A stretch of 64,000 nt of DNA from the NCBI GenBank assembly GCA_026929865.2, contig CM049410.1:27870001-27934000 (forward strand), in the 5' to 3' direction. This document shows positions 1 through 13,518 of this stretch, piece by piece. A program made the position numbers and the translations under genes. The number at the start of each line of letters is the position of its first letter. The stretch's first letter is position 1. This DNA comes from Hyperoplus lanceolatus. Taxonomy: Eukaryota; Chordata; Actinopteri; Uranoscopiformes; Ammodytidae. The notes beneath the pieces were generated by a model, which did not search any database, was not told the origin of the DNA, and worked only from the letters and a program-made list of their open reading frames with translations.

Positions 1-182
1 GTTTATATTATCAAGTAAACTGTGTTAAGTATTATCTTCTCTGCTTTATGAATGGAATATTTTTGTGTAATTTTTCCTTGATATGTTTTAAATTGTCTTC
101 CGTTTTTGAACCTGTGTGCACGTATATCCACCATCTTACAACAGTATTACTACATTCCTCAATTATTACAGTTTCTTTTTGA

Positions 183-1268
<1,086 letters not shown>

Positions 1269-1318
1269 AACCTTTCATTGGGACCATAATATGTAAACCA
1301 AACTGTGGGCCCTGCTGC

Positions 1319-1502
<184 letters not shown>

Positions 1503-1837
1503 TATTATCAAGTAAACTGTGTTAAGTATTATCTTCTCTGCTTTATGAGTGGAATATTTTTGTGTAATTTTTCCTTGATATGTTTTAAATTGTCTTCCGT
1601 TTTTGAGCCTGTGTGCACGTATATCCACCATCTTACAACAGTATTACTACATTCCTCAATTATTACAGTTTCTTTTGGTCTATTTAAATGATTATTTCTG
1701 TGAAAACAGTGACAGTTTTACAATCCAGTTTCAACCAAAGTAAAAGTTAAGATAAAAGACTGAAAGTAGAATATTTACTTTGTTGTCTCGACGAATTTCT
1801 GTGTTTTGTAAACGGCTGAAAGAGGGAGATTAATTTA

Positions 1838-2247
1838 GGTTGCGTTCCGAATCGCATACTTTCTACTATATAGTTTGGTAGAAAAAAGATTTAGGATGTC
1901 CAGATTCTTGTGGCCAGATTTAGGATGGTTAGAAAAACCCGGATGTCCTACTTCATGCGGCAAAGATTGTTAGTGTTGAAAAGTGCATCCTATTTGGGCG
2001 ATTCTGACCCACAATCCAGTGCGCACGTGAAGTGACGTAACATCGACGAAGCCTCCATATGAAAACAAACGGGGATGCGACGGATATAAAAGCAAGAGGC
2101 AAGATCAAGGCGCAATGTTATGATGAAATAAGAGAGTAAAAGTATGTCCCAATAGTATGCCTACTGCATCCTAACTAGATTATTTTTATCATCGGATGTA
2201 GTATGTAGAATAGAGAAAAGAAAGAGTATGAGATTCGGAACGCAACC
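1838..2247 (+). mobile_element. MITE-5, PIF/Harbinger-like, complete (410 bp)
   Basis: The ends GGTTGCGTTCCGAATCGCA and its inverse close the element, and a TTA triplet stands directly outside each end. Related copies lie at 15019-15427, 38598-39008, 48782-49197, 52676-53501 and, truncated, 59809-60000. A three-base TNA target duplication is typical of PIF/Harbinger, so the class is inferred. There is no transposase. Confidence 0.75.
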
Positions 2248-2677
2248 TTAGTTTTATCGACTTAAAAATATTTCGCTGCAAATGGGAAACTTTGAACGAC
2301 CAAAAGCTGCTGACGATTATGTTTGATCAAATAAATGTTCCATGTTTTCTACGTCTGAGTTTCACTAATTTCCTCCGTAGTATTTGTACATTTTTCTGTA
2401 TTTTTCTCCATGTAATTTCTCCTTGATTAATTTAATAATATTCTGTATTTTACTTGTATTCTCTACATGTATTTGAAATTTCAAAGTTTACTGTGTGTCT
2501 GACCACAAAAAAAATCCTTGTACGTGAGAATGATCCAGATAAAACCAATTCTGCTAACAACATTTTAATTACAGATTAATGTCACCGGTTAGAATTCAAG
2601 CCGAGGAATCTGCAAAAACAGATGTGTCTAACAGGTAAAAAAAAATCGATCTATTTATTTCTATAAATTCACAGCTA

Positions 2678-3046
2678 CAGGTGAAACTCATATTATTAGA
2701 ATATCATGGAAAATCAATTGGAATTGAGGAAAAAAATCATGCAAAAGGAGTCCAAACCAAGTACTGAGGACAAATTGATGATTATGCTTTATATAGGGCC
2801 GACATTTCTATATGTAAAATCCCTTTTTTATAGAATTTTATATAATATTACAATTTTCAGATAATGTTGAATGTGGGGTTTTCATAAGCTGTAAGCCATA
2901 ATAAATACAATTATAACAAATGAAGGCTTGAAATATCTCACTTTGCGTGTAGTGAGTCTATATAATATTTTATTTTCACTTTTTAAGTTGAATTACTGAA
3001 ATAAATGAACTTTTGCCTGATATTCTAATTTTTCGAGTTTCACCTG
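2678..3046. mobile_element. TA-flanked Tc1/mariner-type MITE
   Basis: The inverted ends CAGGTGAAACTC and GAGTTTCACCTG are each flanked by TA. The next bases (attagaatat / atattctaat) extend the inverted repeat. The interior is AT-rich and non-coding. Confidence 0.75.
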
Positions 3047-3293
3047 TACAGGCAGCGGGTGAAAATAAATGTAGAAAAAAAAAAAAATAACTTCAGAGAT
3101 TCTTACAGGAGACCTATCCTAAGACGAGACGTTGATGAGCTAAAAAAAAAATGGATCTTTATGAATTATTTGAATTGTTATAACTTTAGTGACTTTTCTT
3201 TGTTCACCAGTGTTGGAAACGAAACACAATCTCTACATTTTTCATGCAAACATTTTACTCCTTATGTTACACTGAACCATCTAGAACAGATTA

Positions 3294-3675
3294 TTAAAGG
3301 TGCAGTGTGTAAATATGACATCATCAAGTAAGTTCTACAAAGTTCTAGAATGCAACACTCCCAAGGTAACCCCAATCCTTTAGAATAATAACAGAAGCTA
3401 CAGTGGCCTTCAAGGACAAGAACAATTCTAATTTCTAAACAATGCACCTGATGACATTCCAACTATGACACTTTCAAGATGGCTGCACTAGGCCTTGGTC
3501 CAAAATATGCAGAAATATGGACATATATGAGACCCTTTCTAAGGGAAAAATAATAATTCTAAAAAAATGTTTCAGCTATTATGCAATAAATTAAACGTAC
3601 TTATGGATATTATAATTATTTTCTACAAAATCTGCTAGGAAATAAAACCCAAAATTCTACACACTGCAGGTTTAA
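3294..3675 (+). mobile_element. MITE-1 (TTAA-flanked, about 378 bp)
   Basis: Begins TTAA-AGGTGCAGTGTGTA and ends TACACACTGCAGGT-TTAA. The body includes the 'gatggcNgcactaggcctt' segment. Other copies are at 6574-6951, 13138-13518, 27509-27872, 38064-38445 and 53575-53955. TTAA targets with short inverted ends are typical of piggyBac-mobilised elements. Confidence 0.8.
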
Positions 3676-4257
3676 AAGCTGCAGATTTTTATTAAGTTGT
3701 TTTATTACTATCATTCCCAGTTTAAACACCAGTAACACTTGTGTCTGTTTGTTTGGGTAACCGGACCGGACACAATCTTTACTTTAAATCTTTCATGCCA
3801 ACATTTGTACTCCTGAAATGACACCGGACAATCTAGAACAGATCATTTTGTGCTTTTATTTTATTTCTTCAAGTAAATTCCATTGACACAGAGATTATTT
3901 CTCATGTATTTCCATTTGTAACTTTTCCCAACAGAAGTCACATGACAGGAATGATTCTTCAATTTCTTCAATTCATCAAATTTTTAGTGCAATCTGAGTC
4001 TCTTTAAACTCCTTTGGTCATTAAATACATATTAATAATAAATGTTTATATAATTATTCTTATTACAGCAGTGTTCTTGCGGCCCCTTGGAATTGTTGAT
4101 GCGCTTCTATTCATGCCATTACGGTAGTGCTGCTCTCTTGCCCTTTTATTCACCAAGCACCGATACCATAACACCACTAATAGACGTGCACCAAAGTTTT
4201 TTTGCAGTTTTTTTACAGAATGTGATAAAAAAAATAATAATAATAATAAAAAAAAAT

Positions 4258-4475
4258 CGTTAGCCTCGTAGCATAATTGCCTAAATCATATTTACTCTAC
4301 TTCTACTCTATTCTACATCTACTCTATTCTACATCTACTTTTCTAATAGCATAATTGCCTAAGTCATATTTTGAGGGTTATAGAGCAGGGTAAAGTAGAT
4401 GTAGAATAGAGTAGATGTAGAGTAAAAGTAGAGTAGAGTAAATATGTTTCAGGCAATTATGTTACGAGGCTAACG
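4258..4475. repeat. Long palindrome (arms about 85 bp)
   Basis: The left arm (cgttagcctcgtagcataat...) and right arm (...attatgttacgaggctaacg) are close inverse copies, with a roughly 50-base spacer that includes a second 'cataattgcctaa' segment. The arms carry internal CTACATCTACTCTATT repeats. No coding sequence. Confidence 0.85.
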
Positions 4476-4891
4476 ATATATCGGAATGTTGAAAATGTAA
4501 CAAATGTAACCGTGTTGCGTCAGACTAAATTATGATCCCAGAATAATCCCAGAGTCCTGCTGTTGTTCCCCTAGTCGGCCTGTTTATCGTCCCGTCAGAA
4601 AAGCTCAACTCTCATCCCTAATCCAAAACACTTCACACACCCAGCACTGCTCTACCCCCTTAGGCCCTCAACAACACCCCCCATCAAGAGTGAAGTAGAT
4701 CGGATAAACCGTTGGAGAGAAAGCTCAAAGTAATGTATTGGAATGTAACTGCTGCTTCCGATAAAATACGATCCCTAAACAATCCCTAGTAGTCTCTTGT
4801 TTTTGCTTATGAAATTGTGACCGGAATGACCCATGAAAAGGCTTAATAATTACAAGATACAAATGTTTTTCTTCGTTGAATGCAATGCGTA

Positions 4892-4985
4892 GTGGACAGA
4901 GCGGGTACCATATTGGCTCCGGCCTTCGTTGCAGTGGTCGCGGGCTCGAATCCGACCCGTGGACCTTTACTGCAGGTCATCCCCC

Positions 4986-5041
<56 letters not shown>

Positions 5042-5097
5042 ATTTCAACTCTGTCCTGTCAAATAATGCTTGAAAACGCCAAAAAATAAATCTTTAA
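4892..5097 (+). mobile_element. SINE S1 copy
   Basis: tRNA-like head with a B-box-like 'gggctcgaatcc', a TC tract at 4986-5038, and a body ending 'aaaaaataaatctttaaaa'. It lies just outside the 3' end of jmjd8. Confidence 0.75.
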
Positions 5098-5135
5098 AAA
5101 AACAACAAAAAAGAACCATTTTGTCTGTCTGAATC

Positions 5136-5357
5136 TCATCCGAGGAACGTGGAGATGAAGACGCTGGTGTCCAGGTTGAGTGTAGCATGCCACCAGCGGT
5201 CAGGGAAATACAACACCTGAAGAGGAAGGGAAACACACTTAGTTTGGCGATGGCTTGAATGTAACCAACATTCATTTATATGAAAAAGTTACGCACTATT
5301 AGCTTTGCTGCAAACAGAGAAACAGAAACTACTTTAGTTCTGAAAGGAAACGATAAA

Positions 5358-5403
<46 letters not shown>

Positions 5404-8021
5404 GATTGGATTTATATAGCACTTTGCAAGGCACTCGAAGACGCTTTACAGGGTTCCAGGTTCCATTCATTCACACACAGTCATACCGGTGGTGGTAAAC
5501 TACCATAGTAGCCACAGCTGCCCTGGGGCAGACTGACGGAAGCGTGGCTGCCATTCAGCGCCTACGGCCCCTCAGACCACCACCTCAAACATACAGCACT
5601 CATACACATTCACACGAGGCAAGGTGGGTGAAGTGTCTTGCCCAAGGACACAACAACCATGACACTGGTGGCAGAGCGGGGATCGAACCTCCAACCCCTT
5701 GATCATCGGCCGACCCGCTCTACCAACTGAGCCACGGTTGACCACATGGATCTCTCCCCCTGAATATTCAAATATGTTCAAAATGTCCACCCAAATATGT
5801 ACAGTCAAATGCCACAGGCTTCTCCCAGAAGATAATAAGACCATGTACAAGAGGCATCATTGTGGAAAAAAATAATGTTCAGCTTTTATTTACATTTGAA
5901 CAGAAAGTGGCACGTCCTAAATCATTCATACCCTTCTCAATAGTCAAATAGAAAGTCTATAACCTTCCCTAAGAACAAACCTAAGTGAATTCTTAGTAAG
6001 ATATAGTTGAATGAAAGCCCGTCACCTCTCCCGGCCTGATGGTGCATTCCAGTGGGGCCTCCTCTTGAGGCAGGACGGGGTAGGTCTCTGTGACCCAGGA
6101 CAGGGTGGTTCTGTTGGGGTGGAAGTGAGGCGTCTGGTCGGGGGGGTACAGGAACCAGCGCTGGGGGGGGGGGACAAGCAGAAAACACTTTAAATCAGAC
6201 TAGGGATGGGTTTGGTTAGGATTGGATTAAAAAAATTAGAACATGAAGTTTTTTTTTTAAACATAACGATAGGCTGTAGGCTACTGAGCAAGATGGAGGA
6301 AATGGATTGAATGTTTGTTGGATTGAAGTAACTAGTCTGTGCCTGGCTGTGTTGTTCTATTTGTTTGTGTTTGTATTGAAACTGCTAATAAGTATAAAAA
6401 GCCGAAAATGATTAAAATTGTCACCACGTTTTCATGTTTTCAAATCAAAAGAGGCAAAATGGCGATATCCACATTGTTGTGATCTTGACATTAAAATCTG
6501 AAGTCCGAGACTAGACCAAGACCTTTTAAAAGGTGTCGGCCTACTACAAGACTAGCAGCTATGTTATAATGAATTAAACCTGCAGTGTGTAGAATTTTGA
6601 GTTTTATTTCCTAGCAGATTTTGTAGAGAGTAATTATAATATCCATAAGTACATTTAATTTAGTGCATAACAGCTGAAAAAAAGTTTATTGTTTTTTTTT
6701 CCCTTAGAAAGGGTCTCATATATGTCCATAGTTCTGCATATTTTGGACCAAGGCCTAGTGCCACCATCTTGAAAGTGTCATAGTTGGAATGTCATCAGGT
6801 GCATTGTTTAAAGTTTAGAATTGTTCTTGTCCTTGAAGGCCACTGTAGCTTCTGTTATTATTCTAAAGGGGTGGGGTTACCCAGGGAGCGTTGCATTCTA
6901 GAACTTTGTAGAACTTTCTTGATGATGTCATATTACACACTGCACCTTTAAGGTTGAACAAATAAAAATCACGGTACAGACCAGTCAAGAACCGCTACCA
7001 ATGTAGTACCAGTTCCCTACATGAGACTGATTCAGATTGAGGTGCAGAAAAACTGAAGACAAATCTACATTATTTTGATTCTGACCTTCCTCCCATAGAT
7101 GACCTCAGAGTATCCTGGGCCGTGCCAGTGGAAGGGAACGCCCGTCCCTGAACCTAGAGACCCAGGAAGGAGATCTGAAGGTCACAGACTATCGTTTCAT
7201 CATCACTTTGAATCATTTAATACAGGAAACTAAACTACAAAACACACAAAACGTATTTTAAAAAAGATCTGAATTTGGACAATAGGGTTAGGGTGATATT
7301 CAAACTTTTAATCCCTTTAACCCTTCCCCAAATTCACCCCCAGTCCACGGTATTACAATCGGGTAAAACCTATTTCTACTTTAACTGTAGCCTATTTTTT
7401 TTTATTTTTTTAACCTTTATTTATACAGGTAAATCCCATTGAGACCGGAGACTCTTTTGCAAGGGAGACCTGTTCCCATTTACACGTTACCATTCACACA
7501 CACATTCACACACCGATAGCAGCAGGCTAACTATCGACATTCACACGAGGCAAAGTGGGTGAAGTGTCTTGCCCAAGGACACAACAACCATGACACAGGT
7601 GGCAGAGCGGGGATCGAACCTCCAACCCTTTGATCATCGGCCGACCCGCTCTACCACCTGAGCGGTTTTATTGGTTTTCTGCCTAACACTGCATTTTACT
7701 AGATTACATTGGAGCAACCACCATTAAATTACCTTCAAAATGACTTATTTTTATTAACAACCAACAATATAGGATGTCACAGAATGTTTTCCAGCTTGAT
7801 CAAGATGAAACTGACATTTTAGCTCTGAAGGTTTGGGGGAAATACTCCAGGATTTAGCCTGAGCCGACGGGTGAGAATAAGAAACCTATTTGGTCTAATG
7901 TGAAGGTTTTTTCAAGCTTTATTAGACAGTTTGGAGAGACAGAGATGAAATGTGTCAGAGAGGGGAATGACATGCAGAGAACGACCCGGGCTGGACTCTA
8001 ACCCGGGTCTGCTGTGAAGAG

Positions 8022-8075
<54 letters not shown>

Positions 8076-8137
8076 GAGGGGAATGACATGCAGAGAACGA
8101 CCCGGGCTGGATTCTAACCCGGGTCTGCTGTGAAGAG

Positions 8138-8191
<54 letters not shown>

Positions 8192-8302
8192 GAGGGGAAT
8201 GACATGCAGAGAACGACCCGGGCTGGATTCTAACCCGGGTCTGCTGTGAAGAGGACTGAGCCTGCCCCACGAGTACACCCTCTTGTGAGGTTAGTCACCG
8301 CT

Positions 8303-8337
<35 letters not shown>

Positions 8338-10816
8338 ACACACACGCACACACACACACACACGTTTTAAGGGATTGGAAAGCAGCCCTGTTTGGACTCA
8401 CGTACCTGCGATGCCGAAGCTGTATGCTCCAGTGGTGCGCGGCAGGACGTAGGGAGGAGAGCGGTACTGAGCAAACAGACTGCGCCACTCCGTGAAGTTA
8501 TTGTCTCCAAAGAAATATAGAGTTTCTGCAAGAGGATTGTGGAGTTTTTAGGGAAAACATTTTGTTCTTTTTCTGAATATTATCTTTGTACATTGTGCGT
8601 GTTCTTCCTTTTGAATCAGAATCACTTTTATTAATTAATAAAGTACACAGGAGTAAAATTCTAAGGCTTGGTTCCTCAACATTCACATAGCAGCAACAGT
8701 ACAAGATAAAGTAAATAAAGATAAGAAACCGTGAGAAAAAAACAACAACATACGGCACAAATTGTACTTTGCACACTTGTTTTATTTTTAAATGTTTTAT
8801 TACATTTATAAGAAAGCTGAAGCAGAATGTAGTTCTTACTCACCGCTGCCCAGAGCCTCTGCAGACTGAGGCTTCAGGAAATCATCCACATACTCTGAGA
8901 AGGGAACGTCCACTGGAAGGGAGACAGAGGCTGGGTCACTGGTAAGTTAATTTGGTTCATTTGGTTTAATTAGTCGATTTCAGAAGGTATACAAATAAAA
9001 GCACTACAGGTTGTAAGGTGATATGTTACCATTACATTTATTTATTTCAGTCTTTCCTCACAGTTTATTTTTTAACTATATTTTTGCATGAACCTTTTTT
9101 TTAACCAGGAATATTCCCATTGAGATAAAAGAATATATATTTTCAGTGCTTGAATGCATTATTTATTATTATTATGCACATTTCCATTTCAAGTGATAAC
9201 AATGGACAGTGTAGTTTCTTATCTTAAACAATAGAAATGCATTTATCACCTTTCTGGTAGGAGTAGGTGTTGGCCGTGCTGAGACGAACTCTGAAGTTTC
9301 CGTATTCTTCCAGTAAACTCGACTTGGAGCAGAGAGAACGGAACTTCTACAAACAGACATTTTATTATATTTAATAACCATGAAAAAACATTACCAACAC
9401 ACTAGTACTGCAGCTGTATTTCTTCATGTTTTAATTTAATTCAATTCAAAAAAAAAAAAAATGTTTATATAGGACAAAGGTTAGGAACAAACGTAAAAAC
9501 TAAACACAGTGTTGTTACTGAGAGATAATATACACAAGACACAGGTGTGTACAAATATACAAAAATATGTATAAAATATCTACAGTGCATGTTTGTAAAT
9601 GGAGAACTGACTCTTAAAAAGTGTAAAAAGTAGAAAATATGTCAGAAATATAAAGTGCAATGAAGTAATGAATACCAAACTGGTGAGAATACAATTATAA
9701 GATGCATTGAAAGCGAAGTAGTTATGTTTTGAACAGTTAATGGGGGGAGGGAGGGGGGAAGAAAACGTACCGTGTTGTCTGTCAGCCCTCTGATTATCAC
9801 CGGTCGACTGTACGCATATCTGAAAAACAGTCACAATATGATCAATGTGATTTTTTTTTTCACCTATTCCTCTACACAAGGCATGTAGCGGAGGCAGAGA
9901 GCTGTTTGATGTCGTCTGGAAGGGTGGACTTACAAAAAACAGAACTTCCCACTAAAAAAATAAAAATGTAATTCGACTTTATTCTCGAAATGCATCGTGA
10001 AAAAAAATCCCTCTATATAAAAAATAAATGAGGAGGAGCCCTTAGCTCAGTTGGTAGGGCGTCCCCCCCATGGGCCTCGGCCAGCAGCGGACCCGGGTTC
10101 GATTCCAGCCCGCGGTCGTTCTCTGCATGTCACTCCCCTCTCTGCCCCATTTCAACTCTGTCTCTACACTATCAATAAAGCATAAAAATGCCAAAAAAAT
10201 ATCTTAAAAAAAATCCTCTTCTAATTTGCCTCCACATAAAACAAAGCATATACATTTTTTCAGGACTATTTTTCGATGCTGATTTGTGGCCTAATAAAGT
10301 AGCTGCTGCTAGCTAGGAGTGAAAATACAAATATGTGTATTTGTTACACCCCTACTACTAGCAGTAGTTTGGTCTGTCTGTAGTTTGGTCTGTCTGTTGG
10401 TTTGTCTGTTGTTTGGTTTGGTCTGTCTGTAGTCTGGTCCGTCTGTAGTCTGGTCCGTCTGTAGTCTGGTCCGTCTGTAGTTTGGTCCGTCTGTTGTTTG
10501 GTCTGTCTGTTGTTTGGTCTGTCTGTAGTCTGGTCTGTCTGTTTGGTTTGTCTGTAGTTTGGTCTGTCTGTTATTTGATCTGTCTGTTGTTTAGTTTGTC
10601 TGTTGTTTGGTCTGTCTGTTGTTTGGTTTGTCTGTTGTTTGGTTTGGTCTGTCTGTTGTTTGGTTTGGTCTGTAGTTTGGTCTGTCTGTGCGAGTCTGTT
10701 AAAGCACTGACCTGTATATGAAGTCTTTGTGTGAGAGTTGAGACGCGTCCACCACGTCGATGTTACAGGGACCTTCATCCTGGAACCGCGAGGCCGAGTC
10801 TAAAGCCCTGAAACAC

Positions 10817-10854
<38 letters not shown>

Positions 10855-12255
10855 GGACACACATACACACACACAGACAGACACAGACAGAAAGACAGAC
10901 AGAGACAGACACACACACACACAGACAGACAGACAGGCACACACACAGACAGACACACACACACACACACAGACAGACAGACACACACACACACACACAG
11001 AAAGACAGACAGACAGACAGAGGAAGAAATCCGTGTTGAAAACAATGTACAAACACATCAACTGAACACTTTGCTTTTACAGAGGTGAGATCTTTAAAGA
11101 TGGAGGCAGTGATTCTGGAGAATGCTTGTGTATTAACCCAGTTTACAGAGCCTAGGCTGTGTATTAACCCAGTTTACAGAGCCTAGGCTGTGTATTAACC
11201 CAGTTTACAGAGCCTAGGCTGTGTATTAACCCAGTTTGCAGAGCCTAGGCTGTGTATTAACCCAGTTTACAGAGCCTGGGCTGTGTATTAACCCAGTTTA
11301 CAGAGCCTGGGCTGTGTATTAACCCAGTTTACAGAGCCTGGGCTGTGTATTAACCCAGTTTACAGAGCCTGGGCTGTGTATTAACCCAGTTTACAGAGCC
11401 TGGGCTGTGTATTAACCCAGTTTACAGAGCCTGGGCTGTGTATTAACCCAGTTTACAGAGCCTAGGCTGTGTATTAACCCAGTTTACGGAGCCTGGGCTG
11501 TGTATTAACCCAGTTTACGGAGCCTAGGCTGTGCATTAACCCAGTTTACGGAGCCTGGGCTGTGCATTAACTCAGTTTACAGAGCCTGGGCTGTGTATTA
11601 ACCCAGTTTACAGAGCCTGGGCTGTGTATTAACCCAGTTTACAGAGCCTAGGCTGTGTATTAACCCAGTTTACAGAGCCTGGGCTGTGTATTAACCCAGT
11701 TTACAGAGCCTGGGCTGTGTATTAACCCAGTTTACAGAGCCTGGGCTGTGTATTAACTCAGTTTACAGAGCCTGGGCTGTGTATTAACCCTGTTTACAGA
11801 GCCTAGGCTGTGTATTAACCCAGTTTACAGAGCCTAGGCTGTGTATTAACCCAGTTTACAGAGCCTAGGCTGTGTATTAACCCAGTTTACAGAGCCTAGG
11901 CTGTGTATTAACCCAGTTTACAGAGCCTAGGCTGTGTATTAACCCTGTTTACAGAGCCTGGGCTGTGTATTAACCCAGTTTACAGAGCCTGGGCTGTGTA
12001 TGTACACTGGATTTTGGATCATGAGGAGATATTCACTGATTTTGTCAAAAAGTTATTCTGACATCAAGTCTCCTCCAGACTGAACCCACCTTTAGTTAGT
12101 AGAATAATATAAAACAAGAAAATGGACAGTAACAATATTATAAAAATTCTCAATGACACACACACACACACACTCATACATACACACATAGTATACACAC
12201 AGACACACACACACACACACAGACGAAAACACACACACACACACAATCACACAGA

Positions 12256-12318
<63 letters not shown>

Positions 12319-12464
12319 ACACAGACACAGGCATACACTCTCTCACACACACTCACACACAGCTTCACTCACCAGCCTCCTGCGTCATCATCCGCATGCA
12401 GCGCGAGGACACACAACACAAGAACCCGCGCGCACGTGTTCAATAGAAGCTTATTAAATTCCAT
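5136..12464 (-). CDS. jmjd8: JmjC domain-containing protein 8 (nine coding exons, 266 aa)
   Basis: Coding exons, 5' to 3' on the minus strand: 12373-12464, 10712-10807, 9771-9819, 9250-9346, 8844-8912, 8406-8525, 7086-7147, 6026-6160, 5136-5216. All junctions are GT-AG, phases agree, and the sum is 801 bases. Residues 1-25 form a hydrophobic signal segment. Family landmarks are [48 protein letters not shown] and the C-terminal [24 protein letters not shown]. Two N-glycosylation sequons (N144, N211) fit an ER-lumen protein. The canonical HxD iron motif reads H181-W-H183-G, so the usual Asp is missing, while the distal His (H250) is present. The human protein also has HWHG here. JMJD8 is known as an ER-lumen protein linked to TNF/NF-kB signalling; catalysis is unproven. 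Length matches the family. The stop follows the last exon directly. Confidence 0.96.
5356..5745 (-). mobile_element. (AAT)n plus S4-type repeat in jmjd8 intron 8
   Basis: An AAT tract (5356-5402) is followed by a 'ttatatagcactttgcaagg' segment. An S4 tRNA-like head in minus orientation (gatcgaacctccaacc, 5690-5745) comes next. It lies wholly between exons 9 and 8. Confidence 0.7.
6574..6951 (-). mobile_element. MITE-1 copy in jmjd8 intron 7
   Basis: TTAA on both sides, with the ends ACCTGCAGTGTGTAG and CACACTGCACCT. Same body as the copy at 3294-3675 in inverse orientation. Confidence 0.8.
7394..7665 (-). mobile_element. SINE S4 copy in jmjd8 intron 6
   Basis: The minus strand carries the B-box-like ggttcgatcccc, the 'ttgggcaagacacttcac' body and a tail 'ataaaggttaaaaaaataaa'. 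Confidence 0.75.
7905..8275 (-). mobile_element. SINE S3 with an internal threefold tandem expansion
   Basis: The S3 segment 'gacatgcagagaacgacccg' to 'gaagagga' occurs three times in a row. The copies are separated by CAGA tracts (8018-8072 and 8139-8192). A CA tract follows at 8303-8362. Confidence 0.8.
10035..10212 (+). mobile_element. SINE S2 copy in jmjd8 intron 2
   Basis: The tRNA-like head holds A-box-like ttagctcagttggtaggg and B-box-like gggttcgattcc. The body ends 'aataaagcataaaaatgcca' plus A-rich sequence. Confidence 0.8.
10354..10695. repeat. Minisatellite of TTTGGTCTGTCTGT-type units
   Basis: Imperfect 11-16 base units (gtttggtctgtctgtt and variants tagtctggtccgtctg) repeat for about 340 bases up to 17 bases before jmjd8 exon 2. 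It is open in several frames but has no codon-like constraint. Confidence 0.85.
10815..11020. repeat. (CAGA)n/(CA)n compound microsatellite
   Basis: Mixed CAGA and CA blocks. On the minus strand they lie directly upstream of the jmjd8 exon 2 acceptor, so TCTG/TG units take the place of a normal pyrimidine tract. Confidence 0.9.
11094..12095. repeat. MITE-6 carrying a 31-bp x 28 minisatellite (jmjd8 intron 1)
   Basis: The unit is ggctgtgtattaacccagt followed by ttacagagcct and one base (31 bp). It repeats 28 times from about 11124 to 12001 at exactly 31-base spacing, with scattered single-base variants. The flanks (gcagtgattctggagaa on the left, catgaggagatattcactga on the right) match the ends of MITE-6 copies at 27470, 36913-37532 and 47593-47934, which hold only one or two unit-like segments. 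There are no spacers. Confidence 0.85.
12157..12360. repeat. (CA)n microsatellite next to jmjd8 exon 1
   Basis: CA blocks interrupted by CAGA, CACT and AATCAC. They lie within 15 bases of the exon 1 donor. Confidence 0.92.
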
Positions 12465-12600
12465 TAAAAGTTTAATTTAAACAATAATCAGGAGGAAATA
12501 CGGCGGAGGAGAATACGTTGCATTATTATTCCACAGTGTGTGAGTATCCTTCTCTCTTCCGGGTTAAACCATCCAATCAGAAAACACCATGGACTCTGAC
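12465..12600 (-). promoter_or_regulatory. Probable jmjd8 promoter region
   Basis: Upstream of the start codon there is a CCAAT box (12573-12577, plus-strand orientation) and an ETS-like CTTCCGG (about 12556-12562). There is no clear TATA box. This is positional inference only. Confidence 0.4.
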
Positions 12601-12689
12601 ACTGCGCTGCGTTCAAGGTCAGTGGGAAATATGAGGTTTAGATACTGTCTGAATCTGTTATTAGAATTTATTCATCTTTTTTCAAGCAC

Positions 12690-12880
12690 TGGTAGAGATT
12701 TTTGTCTATGTATCTTCCATAACATGTCTTCTTTCATACTAGTATAAATCAAAAGGTCCAACATGTACATTCAGGTGTTTATTTGACTAAACCTTGTCTG
12801 TTTTTGCGTCTGTATATTTCTCCTATACAACCATCTTTAACGGACATTATCTCAACATTATTATTTTTTTTCAATACTCT
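12690..12880 (+). repeat. Unclassified dispersed repeat (second copy at 24150-24515)
   Basis: Shares 'tctatgtatcttccataaca', 'catactagtata' and 'acaaccatctttaacggaca' with 24150-24515. No coding sequence and no clear ends. 12880-13137 is otherwise featureless AT-rich DNA. Confidence 0.65.
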
Positions 12881-13137
12881 GAACCAAAAACTCAACTTTT
12901 TAAAGCACTTACATCAACTAAACTTTCCACAATCATTCTCAGCACTATTCTGAAGGTTACTACAGAAGGATTTGTTCATATGTTGTTCATTGTCTCACCT
13001 AGGATCTATATCTACATTTTCTTCATAGAAATATGCTGAAAATGCATGATTAAAACAGTATTTAAAAAATAAAAAAAGGTCGTATCCAAAATCGGTTCTG
13101 TCAAAACTTTGGATGTTGTATAAATGATATTAAGAAT

Positions 13138-13518
13138 TTAAAGGTGCAGTGTGTAATATGACATCATCAAGAAAGTTCTACAAAGTTCTAGAATGCAACG
13201 CTCCCTGGGTAACCCCAACCCTTTAGAATAATAACAGAAGCTACAGTGGCCTTCAAGGACAAGAACAATTCTACATTTTAAACAATGCACCTGATGACAT
13301 TCCAACTATGACACTTTCAAGATGGCGGCACTAGGCCTTGGTCCAAAATATGCAGAAATATGGACATATATGAGACCCTTTCTAAGGGAAAAATAAATAA
13401 ATCAAAACATTTTTTCAGCTATTATGCACTAAATTAAACGTACTTATGGACATTATAATTACTTTCTACAAAATCTGCTAGGAAATAAAACCCAAAATTC
13501 TACACACTGCAGGTCTAA
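13138..13518 (+). mobile_element. MITE-1 copy
   Basis: Full-length match to the other copies. The left end is TTAA-AGGTGCAGTGTG and the right-hand TTAA is decayed to TCTAA. 13519-13890 shows nothing recognisable. Confidence 0.78.

Noticed and set aside
11124..12001. 31-bp direct repeats that could suggest a CRISPR array
   Set aside because: Units are contiguous with no spacers, and the setting is a vertebrate intron. It is a minisatellite.
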